Below the pieces are notes generated by a model. It did not search any database and was not told where the DNA came from. It saw nothing but the letters and a program-made list of their open reading frames with translations. From JACDBD01 sp050743385 (GTDB taxonomy: Bacteria > Actinomycetota > Acidimicrobiia > IMCC26256 > JACDBD01): DNA of 7,721 nucleotides. Below, one piece after another: positions 1 through 5,737 of this stretch; the stretch's first letter is position 1, and each line of letters starts with the position of its first letter. The stretch covers positions 1 through 7,721 of the forward strand of contig JBOGFJ010000302.1 in the NCBI GenBank assembly GCA_050743385.1. The letters are read 5' to 3'. A program made the position numbers and the translations under genes.

Positions 1-569
1 CCGGCGCACAGCCGGTCGAGTCCCTCGCACGGGAGCGTGTCGCCGGCGAGCACCACCGCGCGACCGTCGTGTTCGACCCGGTACGCGAGGCTCGGCGACG
101 CCGGGCGGTGCTCGGTGGTTGCGACGACGACGCGTGCTGCGCCGAGCTCGATCGACTCGTGACCCTCGAGCTCGGTGACGGGCACGTCGGGCTCGGCGGT
201 GAGGTCGTCGTGATGGGCGAGCCGGTACTCGATGTCGGGGCCGAGCGACGCGAGCACGCCGTCGACGACTGCGCGCGTGCGCGCCGGGCCGTAGACCGGC
301 AGCGGCGTCGGCTCGAAGCTGGTGATCCAGCTCGTGGTGACGACGTCACCGAGATCGGTGAAGTGGTCGCTGTGCAGGTGGGTGAGGAAGACGGCCGCGA
401 GCTGCGCCGCGGACGCGCCGGCCGCGGCGGCCCGGAGCAGTACGCCCCGGCCGCAGTCGACCAGGAGGCTCGTCGCTCCGGCGCGCACGAGGGTGGCGGG
501 CCCGGCGCGATTCGGGTCGGGAATCGGGCTGCCGGTGCCGAGGGTGACGATCTCGATCGCTGCGGTCAC
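1..569 (-). CDS. MBL-fold metal-dependent hydrolase (RNase Z/arylsulfatase-like), 3' end outside window
   Basis: Partial gene; about 189 residues are visible and the C-terminus lies beyond base 1. The start is GTG at 569-567, the only in-frame start codon seen between the upstream gene's stop and the conserved core. The protein opens with the family's first strand and GTGSP turn (residues 11-15), then DCG (38-40), and has the zinc-binding HLHSDH motif at 64-69. Near the visible end is an AGDT segment, where the Asp normally bridges the two metals. The spacing of GTGSP, DCG and HxHxDH matches RNase Z-like and AtsA-type arylsulfatase-like MBL proteins, generally cytoplasmic hydrolases of phosphoester, sulfate ester or lactone bonds. 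The substrate cannot be told. It starts 16 bases after the VOC gene's stop, so it is probably the third gene of the PhyH-VOC-MBL unit. The ribosome binding site is weak, which suggests translational coupling. Fold call secure, function open. Confidence 0.85.
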   Translation of the reverse strand, partial: MTAAIEIVTLGTGSPIPDPNRAGPATLVRAGATSLLVDCGRGVLLRAAAAGASAAQLAAVFLTHLHSDHFTDLGDVVTTSWITSFEPTPLPVYGPARTRAVVDGVLASLGPDIEYRLAHHDDLTAEPDVPVTELEGHESIELGAARVVVATTEHRPASPSLAYRVEHDGRAVVLAGDTLPCEGLDRLCA

Positions 570-585
570 GACCTCGGTCCGCTCA

Positions 586-1038
586 TCAGAGGGACAACGG
601 CTTGATCGGCGCCATGATCGCCTCGGGGTGCGCCTTCCAGTCGACACCGGGGACGTCGACGTAGAGCTCGAGCTCGTTGCCGTCGGGGTCGAGGATGTAG
701 ACGCTGTGGGTGACCGTGTGGTCGCTCAGGCCCACGACGTGCACGTTCGCCTCGCGCAGGCGGACCAACGCCCGGCGGAGCTCGTCGTCGGAGTCACCGA
801 CCTTGATGCCGATGTGATACAGGCCGGCGCGGCGACCGCGTGCCGGCAGGGCCGCGTCGGCCCCTACCTCGATGAGCAGCAGCTCGTGATGCGTCCGACC
901 ACTGGAGAACGCCGCGGCCGGGAAGCCGATCTCGCCGGCGTCGATTCGATGCCACCCCAGCACCTCCTCGTAGAACGCCGACGAACGCGCGAGGTCGCGG
1001 ACGTAGAGCACCACGTGCCCGAGCTCCTTGACTTCCAT
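586..1038 (-). CDS. VOC-superfamily (glyoxalase/extradiol dioxygenase fold) metalloenzyme
   Basis: A 150-residue protein with two beta-alpha-beta3 modules. The open frame extends further upstream, but the start is fixed at ATG 1038 by an AGGAGG box six bases before it. Module 1 runs from LGHVVLYVRD (His8) to a HHELLLIEV strand (His51, Glu52). Module 2 runs from GLYHIGIKV (His75) to DPDGNELELY (Glu124). His8, Glu52, His75 and Glu124 fall where glyoxalase I-type enzymes place their metal ligands; His8/His75/Glu124 would equally suit an Fe-type extradiol site. The length is typical of single-polypeptide VOC enzymes. The tail (DWKAHPEAIMAPIKPL) resembles catechol-2,3-dioxygenase-like VOC proteins. 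It sits 25 bases downstream of the PhyH gene and 16 bases upstream of the MBL gene, so the three are probably cotranscribed. Lactoylglutathione lyase, ring-cleavage dioxygenase or fosfomycin-type thiol transferase cannot be separated from sequence alone. Confidence 0.88.
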   Translation of the reverse strand: MEVKELGHVVLYVRDLARSSAFYEEVLGWHRIDAGEIGFPAAAFSSGRTHHELLLIEVGADAALPARGRRAGLYHIGIKVGDSDDELRRALVRLREANVHVVGLSDHTVTHSVYILDPDGNELELYVDVPGVDWKAHPEAIMAPIKPLSL

Positions 1039-1044
1039 GGCGAT

Positions 1045-1050
1045 CCTCCT
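1045..1050 (-). promoter_or_regulatory. Shine-Dalgarno AGGAGG of the VOC gene
   Basis: Perfect AGGAGG on the minus strand, six bases before ATG 1038. It decides the start of the VOC gene against the longer open frame reaching 1158. It lies in the 25-base gap after the PhyH stop, so the VOC gene can be translated independently of its upstream neighbour. Confidence 0.85.
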
Positions 1051-1063
1051 CTCTGCGTCGCCG

Positions 1064-1828
1064 TCATCCGTGCGTACAGCACTCGATCGCCTGCACGCCC
1101 GTCGCGACCTCGGCACCCTCGAAGTCGGCGAGCGTGCTGATTCGGAAGCGGCCGTCACGCGCCGAGGCGCTCGTCATCTCGGCCTGCCTCGCGGCGTAGT
1201 ACCGGTCGCGCCCGTACCCCTCGCTGGTCGGCGCGTAGCTGGCGACGAGCACACGTCGGGGCCGGCTGCTGCGGTTGGTCTCGCTGTAGTGCGGGGCCAA
1301 CCCGTCGATGCACACGGCGTCACCGGGAGCGAGCTCGGCGGGTGACCAGTGCAGCTCGTCACACACGTCCGTGCGCACGACGCCCCGCTCGTCGGTCGCC
1401 AACGGTTCGTCGACGCGGTCGGCGAGCCACAGGCACCCCGACTCCGCCGAGCACTCGTCGATCGCGACGAGCACCGAGAGCACGCGGTCGACCCCCGGGT
1501 AGGCGAGACGATCCTGATGTGGGCTGAAGCCGGCACCGCCCGGTTGCTTGTAGTTCAGCTTGTCCTTGAACGCGGCTGCCGGTTCGCCGAGCGCCTCGAC
1601 CGCGAGCTCGCGCAGTTCGCCCTCGACGAGAGCGGCCACGCCGGAGTGGCAGGCCGAGACGTTCTCGGTGCGGCAGATCACCGTGCCCGTCGCGGTCTGC
1701 TCCGCGTAATGGCCCCAGACGTGGCTGCCCGCGGGCCACGCCTCGACGTCGATCACCCATTGATCCAGCGCCGCCATCCCGGTCCGGTAGAGGACGCGCC
1801 GACGCACGGCGGTGGACGAAGTCGTCAC
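1064..1828 (-). CDS. Phytanoyl-CoA dioxygenase (PhyH) family Fe(II)/2-oxoglutarate oxygenase
   Basis: A 254-residue protein of the PhyH family: non-haem iron oxygenases that hydroxylate a substrate while converting 2-oxoglutarate and O2 to succinate and CO2. The iron triad is visible as His104-x-Asp106 (in SPHQD) and distal His180 (in LAPHYSETNRS). Arg191, eleven residues after it, is the likely 2-oxoglutarate carboxylate ligand. NYKQPGG (92-98) and the TDERG segment (145-149) are typical of the bacterial subfamily. The GTG start at 1828 is chosen because a TACGGT -10-like box ends six bases before it, as in leaderless genes; ATG 1775-1777 is an alternative. The N-terminus seems short: many relatives have an extra F-x-x-DGF-type segment before the WVIDVEAWP region. 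First gene of the PhyH-VOC-MBL unit. Substrate unknown; ectoine hydroxylase and halogenase roles are not supported by anything I can see. Confidence 0.9.
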   Translation of the reverse strand: MTTSSTAVRRRVLYRTGMAALDQWVIDVEAWPAGSHVWGHYAEQTATGTVICRTENVSACHSGVAALVEGELRELAVEALGEPAAAFKDKLNYKQPGGAGFSPHQDRLAYPGVDRVLSVLVAIDECSAESGCLWLADRVDEPLATDERGVVRTDVCDELHWSPAELAPGDAVCIDGLAPHYSETNRSSRPRRVLVASYAPTSEGYGRDRYYAARQAEMTSASARDGRFRISTLADFEGAEVATGVQAIECCTHG

Positions 1829-1834
1829 GCCGGC

Positions 1835-1840
1835 ACCGTA
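1835..1840 (-). promoter_or_regulatory. Putative leaderless -10 box (TACGGT) for the PhyH-VOC-MBL unit
   Basis: Read on the minus strand, TACGGT fits the actinobacterial TANNNT -10 consensus and is followed by six bases (GCCGGC) and then GTG 1828. A transcript starting at the usual distance would begin at or next to the start codon. I see no Shine-Dalgarno before this GTG and no good -35. Confidence 0.5.
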
Positions 1841-1884
1841 ACCCCGATTCGGATGGGCGGGTCGCGTCCCGCGGGTGCACGAAA

Positions 1885-1890
1885 TACAGT
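1885..1890 (+). promoter_or_regulatory. Putative leaderless -10 box (TACAGT) for the small secreted protein gene
   Basis: TACAGT fits TANNNT and ends seven bases before GTG 1898, so transcription would start at or beside the start codon. No Shine-Dalgarno precedes that GTG and no convincing -35 is visible at 16-18 bases upstream. It is arranged back-to-back with the PhyH box 45 bases away. Confidence 0.5.
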
Positions 1891-1897
1891 CCGTCGG

Positions 1898-2413
1898 GTG
1901 TGCCGCCGCACTGGGACGCTCGCCGGAAGCCTGATCGTGGCGACGGTCCTCGCGCTCGGCGTCGGGGCTCTGCCCGCGAGTGGCGACGACCCGACCCGGA
2001 TCAACTTCAGGGTCACCCTCACGTCGCAGCAGCAGATCCTCGAGCAGGTGGGTGCCGGTGGCGAGCAGACGTATGGGTGGAACGAGCTCACCGGCACGGC
2101 CACGACGAGCTCGGGCGATGTTCAGGTGCAGATGCTCGGCAACGTCGAGTACGTCGACGGCTCGGGGCCGTTCTTCGGCTTCCTCACCCTGCGCTTCGCC
2201 TCGTTGTCGACGCTCGGGCTGCGCATGAAGGGCACCGCCACGGTGCGCGACGACGGCTCGACGGACCTCAAGGCGATGCTGCGCGTCGTCGGCGGCAATG
2301 CCGCGATGACCGGCGCCAAGGGGAGGGGGAAGATCACCGGCGAGCGCCGCCAGGAGCTGGGGGGCGCGATCGAGATCACCGTCACGCTGCGCCTCCGGGG
2401 TATCGGCTCCTAG
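1898..2413 (+). CDS. Small secreted beta-rich protein of unknown function
   Basis: A 171-residue protein that I do not recognise with certainty. The N-terminus is a Sec signal peptide: a short basic start (CRRTG), a hydrophobic core at about 8-24 and a small-residue cleavage region around 26-30 (PASGDD). The mature part has alternating strands and no transmembrane segment or cysteine. Its second half contains GGNAAMTGAKGRGKITG (132-148), followed by a strand (IEITVTLRL). This pattern faintly recalls the small beta-barrels of allene-oxide-cyclase/dirigent-like secreted proteins; that is inference. GTG 1898 is preferred because the -10-like TACAGT ends seven bases upstream and it gives a compact signal peptide. 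ATG 1853 in the same frame is an alternative but also lacks a Shine-Dalgarno. Transcribed divergently from the PhyH unit and convergently with the antiporter gene. Confidence 0.75.
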   Translation: MCRRTGTLAGSLIVATVLALGVGALPASGDDPTRINFRVTLTSQQQILEQVGAGGEQTYGWNELTGTATTSSGDVQVQMLGNVEYVDGSGPFFGFLTLRFASLSTLGLRMKGTATVRDDGSTDLKAMLRVVGGNAAMTGAKGRGKITGERRQELGGAIEITVTLRLRGIGS

Positions 2414-2422
2414 CTCGAACGA

Positions 2423-3670
2423 CTACTCGTCGGGCTCGCGTTCCGAGACAGGCGAGCGCGTGTCGGCATCGCCCCCGGGCGCGGCGACGGTCGGGTCGGG
2501 TGCGAGCTCGCCGCGACGGCGCAACAGCGCGAACGCCAACGAGGGATAGATCACGACCGACAGCACGGCCGCGCCCACCAGGGCGGCGGCGGTCTCCGAG
2601 CTGAGCCGACCGGTATCGGTGCCGATCTGGGTGATGACGACGACGAGCGGGAGGGCGGTCGCCGAGAACAGGGCCATCGGCCACCGCGTCCCGGGCTCGA
2701 GCTCGTCGCGGTACAACACCATCGCAAGGCCCCGCACGACCAGGAACAACCCGAGGAACAGCGGCACGCGCAGCAGCGAGCCCGGGTCGTCGGTGATGGC
2801 GTCGAGGTCGAACTGCATGCCCGAGACCACGAAGAAGATCGGGATCAGGAAGCCGAAGCCGATCGCCTCGAGCTTCGTGCGGACCACCCGCTCGTTCTCG
2901 CCGGTGTTGCCGAGTCGTACGACGATGCCGGCGGTGAACGCACCGAGCAGCACGTCGAGGCCGAAGCTGTTGGCGATCCACAGCAACGCCACGATCAGCA
3001 GCACGGCGACTCGCACCGGGAGCTGAGCGCTCGAGTGGAGGTGCTCGCGCAGGAGCCGCAGGGCCCGCGGCGTTCGCGGCCGCAGGGCGAGGGCGGCGAA
3101 GCCGATCGCGATCGCGACGAAGACGACGAGGAGCACCGACTCGCGGCCGGGCTTGTGCCCGCTGAGCAGGAGCGCGATGGCGACGATGGGCCCGAACTCC
3201 CCCACGGTCCCGATCGCGAGCGCATGACTCCCGAAGCGCGTCCGGAGCAGCCCGGAGTCGCGCCACATCGGCAGCATCGTCCCGAGGGCGGTGGTCGTCA
3301 GCACCAGCCCGATGATCAATCCCGAGATCGCCCGGCCGTCGAGCTCGAGCACGAACCCGAGCCCGAGCCCCAAGGCCAGCGACATGGCCCAGCCCCCGGT
3401 CGCGAGCCGGAGCGGTCGGCCCCGAATGCGGGCGAACTCGATCTCGTAGCCGGCGAGGAACATGAGGAACGCCAGGCCGAGGGAGGAGAAGGAGTCGATG
3501 GTCGGGTTCAGCTCGGCCAGCCCGAGCAGCTGTGGCCCGATGAGGATGCCGGCAAGGATCTCGATGACGACACCGGCGACACGGAACCGGCGGAGGGCGT
3601 CGGCGAGGATCGGTGAGCTCACCGCCACGATCGAGATCGCGGTCAGCGTGCCCAGGGTCTCGGAATCCAC
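2423..3670 (-). CDS. KefB/CPA2-type cation:proton antiporter, membrane domain only
   Basis: A 415-residue inner-membrane protein with roughly 12 hydrophobic segments from residue 5 to about 385. Family hallmarks: GILIGP (41-46), FLAGYEIEF (71-79), LLGAFTAGIVV (241-251) and GFGFLIPIFFVVSGMQFD (271-288). These place it with Na+/H+ and K+/H+ exchangers of the CPA2 (KefB) group, which exchange a monovalent cation for protons. Where Kef proteins have Gln-Asp in the transport helix, this one has Gly157-Glu158 (GTVGEFGPIVA), so Glu158 is the likely ion-binding acid. No RCK/TrkA-N domain follows; the C-terminus is a roughly 30-residue polar, acidic tail. Start GTG 3670 has a GAGG four bases upstream. 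An isolated gene: its 5' side faces the lipoprotein gene and its stop lies nine bases from the converging secreted-protein gene. Ion specificity cannot be predicted. Confidence 0.92.
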   Translation of the reverse strand: MDSETLGTLTAISIVAVSSPILADALRRFRVAGVVIEILAGILIGPQLLGLAELNPTIDSFSSLGLAFLMFLAGYEIEFARIRGRPLRLATGGWAMSLALGLGLGFVLELDGRAISGLIIGLVLTTTALGTMLPMWRDSGLLRTRFGSHALAIGTVGEFGPIVAIALLLSGHKPGRESVLLVVFVAIAIGFAALALRPRTPRALRLLREHLHSSAQLPVRVAVLLIVALLWIANSFGLDVLLGAFTAGIVVRLGNTGENERVVRTKLEAIGFGFLIPIFFVVSGMQFDLDAITDDPGSLLRVPLFLGLFLVVRGLAMVLYRDELEPGTRWPMALFSATALPLVVVITQIGTDTGRLSSETAAALVGAAVLSVVIYPSLAFALLRRRGELAPDPTVAAPGGDADTRSPVSEREPDE

Positions 3671-3704
3671 TGCGCCTCGTGCCCTCGCGTCGTTTCCGGC
3701 CGAG

Positions 3705-3725
3705 CGGGACCCTACCGGGGTCCCG
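3705..3725. repeat. Perfect 8-bp inverted repeat (hairpin or operator) between divergent genes
   Basis: CGGGACCC (3705-3712) and GGGTCCCG (3718-3725) are exact inverted copies around a five-base centre (TACCG). The site is 35 bases from the antiporter start and overlaps a TANNNT-like TAGGGT on the minus strand (3709-3714). It could therefore be an operator for the antiporter promoter or a stable hairpin at the 5' end of its message. It lies in the 173-base gap 3671-3843 between divergent genes. Confidence 0.5.
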
Positions 3726-3759
3726 GCGGCGGCGTCGTTCCGCCGGTTCGCGACCGAAT

Positions 3760-3768
3760 TGTTACGAT
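3760..3768 (+). promoter_or_regulatory. Putative extended -10 promoter of the lipoprotein hydrolase gene
   Basis: TGTTACGAT matches an extended -10 (TGN followed by TANNNT, with the TACGAT hexamer at 3763-3768). It sits in an AT-richer pocket of otherwise GC-rich DNA. No good -35 is seen. Transcription would start near 3775, leaving a leader of about 70 bases before ATG 3844. Confidence 0.4.
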
Positions 3769-3824
3769 TCGCCGCTCAAGTGTGCATGTGCGCAGACCGA
3801 TAGCGCCCGAAAGACCGCAATCCC

Positions 3825-3830
3825 GGAGGG
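3825..3830 (+). promoter_or_regulatory. Shine-Dalgarno GGAGGG of the lipoprotein hydrolase gene
   Basis: GGAGGG lies 13 bases before ATG 3844, a little farther than ideal. Together with the lipoprotein signal that starts exactly at that ATG, it rules out the longer open frame reaching back to 3613. Confidence 0.55.
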
Positions 3831-3843
3831 CCTCGAAAACATC

Positions 3844-5592
3844 ATGCGTCGCCGGGCCCTCCTTGCCGTCGCCGCCGTCGGTCTCCTGGCGGCGACCGCG
3901 TGCGTGGGCACCGACCCGCCGCCGCCCCGACGCGATGCCCCGGCGCCGGGACCGGCTACCCCGCCGACCCCACCGCTTCCACCGACCCCACCTCCTCCAC
4001 CGACCCCGCCGGGGCCGGTGACCTCGCTGACGCTGACCGCAGACCCCTCGATCAACCGCGCCACGATCTCGTGGCAGCGACCGGTGGGCTCGGCTCCGGA
4101 GCGGTACACGCTGGGCGTGCACGAGAACGGCCGCCAGGTCGGCGCCTTCGTGTGTTACGCGCCGTGCACCGAGCGCACGATCGATCTCACCCCGGCCGCG
4201 TCGGCAGCGGTGAGCGTGCGGGCCGTGAACTCGGCCGGCGGCTCTGCCGTCCGCACGAGCAACACCGTCGTCGTCTCGCAGCCCTGCCCGCTTGCGTGCG
4301 TGACCGTCGACGCCACGCAGAGCGCCGGGCCCGCGCTCGGTCGCGCCCGCGGGTTCCTCCACGCGATTGGCCCGGGCACGAAGCCGGCCCGCATCGACGC
4401 GCTCCAACCGGAGCACTGGCGAGTCTCCGGTACGTGGAACGACGGCTGGGGCCCCGAGTACGCCGCCGCGCACGGCGCCGAGCTGACGTACGTGCTCTCG
4501 GGAGACTGGCACGACGAGACGACGACCGGTGAGGGGGCGGCGGAGCCCTGGGCTGACTGGAACCGCTACACCACATTCATCACCCGTACGGTCAGCGCAG
4601 TGCGGGCGCAGGGCATCGCGGTCGAGTACTGGGACATCCAGAACGAGCCCGGCGGCGCGGACTACTACCCACCGGGAGTCACGCCGACCATCGACCAGCT
4701 CCTCCTCCAGTTCAAGGTCGCCTACCAAGCACTCAAGGCCGCTGATCCCGGCGCCAGGGTGGTCGCTCCCTCCCTCATCGGCTACAGCGATCAACCCGGC
4801 GAAGCGAGCACGGAGCTCGATCTCCGGACGTTCCTCGACTACGCGGTGGCCAACGGGCTCGCGTTCGACGCGATCTCGTTCCACGACAACAGGTATCTTC
4901 ACCGGCCCGACGGCTACGCCCCCGACGGATGGGGCATGGCGCCCGACGAGGTGGTCCGCAGCGTCGAGCGGCTCCGCGCCCTCCTTGCCCAACGACCATC
5001 GCTCGGCTCACCGGCGATCCTCGTCAACGAGTACAGCGACCCGACGACGCAAGGGTTGCCCGGGTGGAGCGCGGGCCGGATTGCCGCCCTCGAGACTGCG
5101 AACGTCGACGAGGCCAACCGCACGTGCTGGGGGACATGCGGCGACGGCTCGCTCGACGGCCTGCTCACGGGGGACGGGGAGACGACGTATCCGGCCTACT
5201 GGGTGTACGCCTACTACGCCCAGATGAGCGGCAACCGCGTGCCCGTGACGACGTCGAACACCTCCGTGACTGCGTTCGCGACCAGCGCGCCGGACGGCAC
5301 CGTGCGCGTCCTGCTCGGCCGCCACCAGGGCTGCAGGCCCGACCTCCAGCCGCCGAATGCCTGCGCCAACCCGCCGGTCGCCGAAGGTGAGGTGACGCTC
5401 GAGGTGCGCGTGCCGGCGCCGGCGGCCGCCGTGGTCACGGTGGAGGCCATCCCGGCGGCCGCCGCCCCGCTGGCCGCACCGGTGGCGAAGCTCGCCTTCC
5501 CGGCGGCCGTCGCGCTCGACGGGGTCGTGACGGTGCCGCTGCCCGACGTCGCCGACGGCGACGCCCTGCAGATCACGATCGACCCCGCCTGA
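3844..5592 (+). CDS. Secreted lipoprotein: Fn3-like domain plus clan GH-A (GH39-like) glycoside hydrolase
   Basis: A 582-residue surface protein. Residues 1-20 are a lipoprotein signal: MRRR, hydrophobic core, then ATAC with Cys20 as the likely lipidation site. A Pro-rich linker (about 24-58) follows, then a fibronectin type III-like beta-sandwich (about 58-145, with ISW and VRAVNSAG strands). From about 155 comes a (beta/alpha)8 glycosidase. WDIQNEP carries the presumed acid/base Glu268 and ILVNEYSDP the presumed nucleophile Glu396; these are the two acids of retaining clan GH-A enzymes. The GFLHAIGP...LQPEHWR opening (170-193) is most like GH39 (beta-xylosidases and exopolysaccharide hydrolases such as PslG). 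The C-terminal roughly 110 residues look all-beta. Eight extracellular cysteines fall in close pairs. Upstream of Wzz/kinase/epimerase genes in the same direction, so a role in trimming or releasing the locus polymer is plausible; substrate unknown. The GH family number is less certain than the clan. Confidence 0.82.
   Translation: MRRRALLAVAAVGLLAATACVGTDPPPPRRDAPAPGPATPPTPPLPPTPPPPPTPPGPVTSLTLTADPSINRATISWQRPVGSAPERYTLGVHENGRQVGAFVCYAPCTERTIDLTPAASAAVSVRAVNSAGGSAVRTSNTVVVSQPCPLACVTVDATQSAGPALGRARGFLHAIGPGTKPARIDALQPEHWRVSGTWNDGWGPEYAAAHGAELTYVLSGDWHDETTTGEGAAEPWADWNRYTTFITRTVSAVRAQGIAVEYWDIQNEPGGADYYPPGVTPTIDQLLLQFKVAYQALKAADPGARVVAPSLIGYSDQPGEASTELDLRTFLDYAVANGLAFDAISFHDNRYLHRPDGYAPDGWGMAPDEVVRSVERLRALLAQRPSLGSPAILVNEYSDPTTQGLPGWSAGRIAALETANVDEANRTCWGTCGDGSLDGLLTGDGETTYPAYWVYAYYAQMSGNRVPVTTSNTSVTAFATSAPDGTVRVLLGRHQGCRPDLQPPNACANPPVAEGEVTLEVRVPAPAAAVVTVEAIPAAAAPLAAPVAKLAFPAAVALDGVVTVPLPDVADGDALQITIDPA
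3964..4017 (+). repeat. Three 18-bp tandem repeats coding the Pro-rich linker
   Basis: Three in-frame 18-base units, each starting CCGACCCC, encode PTPPLP, PTPPPP and PTPPGP (residues 41-58). They form a stiff spacer between the lipid anchor and the Fn3-like domain. The units are near-identical at DNA level, so copy number may vary between strains. Confidence 0.8.
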
Positions 5593-5607
5593 GAGGGCGA
5601 AACCCGG

Positions 5608-5629
5608 CCGGACCGGAAGTCTCGTCCGG
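5608..5629 (+). terminator. Weak hairpin after the lipoprotein hydrolase gene
   Basis: CCGGAC (5608-5613) and GTCCGG (5624-5629) can pair as a 6-bp stem with a 10-base loop, starting 16 bases after the stop codon. There is no U-tract, so it is at best a terminator of the U-less kind proposed in actinobacteria, or a simple stem. Confidence 0.3.
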
Positions 5630-5656
5630 AACTGGTCGATATCGCCCAAATCCGGC

Positions 5657-5662
5657 TAGGCT
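5657..5662 (+). promoter_or_regulatory. Putative -10 box (TAGGCT) of the Wzz-kinase-epimerase unit
   Basis: TAGGCT fits TANNNT and lies 75 bases before the Wzz start, in the 145-base gap 5593-5737. No -35 of recognisable sequence is seen. A transcript from here would have a leader of roughly 70 bases that can fold: GGGG (5664-5667) and TCC (5671-5673) pair with GGA (5691-5693) and CCCC (5694-5697). Confidence 0.35.
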
Positions 5663-5720
5663 TGGGGCCGTCCTCGTTTCGGGGGGAGATGGACCCCGGC
5701 GACTGCTCACCTGAGACTGC

Positions 5721-5726
5721 GGGAGG
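5721..5726 (+). promoter_or_regulatory. Shine-Dalgarno GGGAGG of the Wzz-family gene
   Basis: GGGAGG ends 11 bases before ATG 5738, consistent with that start. A second purine run (5681-5688) directly precedes an out-of-frame ATG at 5689. Confidence 0.6.
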
Positions 5727-5737
5727 CCCGACTTCCA

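Noticed and set aside
69..605. Plus-strand open frame opposite the MBL gene
   Set aside because: Antisense shadow in high-GC DNA; the minus strand carries recognisable HxHxDH and GTGSP motifs, the plus frame nothing.
2414..2422. Shared bidirectional terminator between the convergent secreted-protein and antiporter genes
   Set aside because: Only nine bases separate the stop codons, and I see no stem-loop with a U-tract there or just inside either gene.
3785..3843. Possible c-di-GMP-I (GEMM) riboswitch in the lipoprotein leader, suggested by CGAAAG and CGCAA pieces
   Set aside because: The core GGGCAAACC segment and the second hairpin with its receptor are absent and pairing is only about 4 bp. 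An Infernal search against the c-di-GMP-I model would settle it.
3964..4017. Tandem repeats as a CRISPR-like or mobile repeat
   Set aside because: The 18-base units are contiguous, without spacers, and in frame, coding the Pro-rich linker.
3712..4992. 426-residue minus-strand open frame opposite the lipoprotein hydrolase
   Set aside because: Arg/Gly-rich low-complexity translation without domains. The plus strand has a lipoprotein signal and catalytic motifs, so this is a GC-driven shadow.
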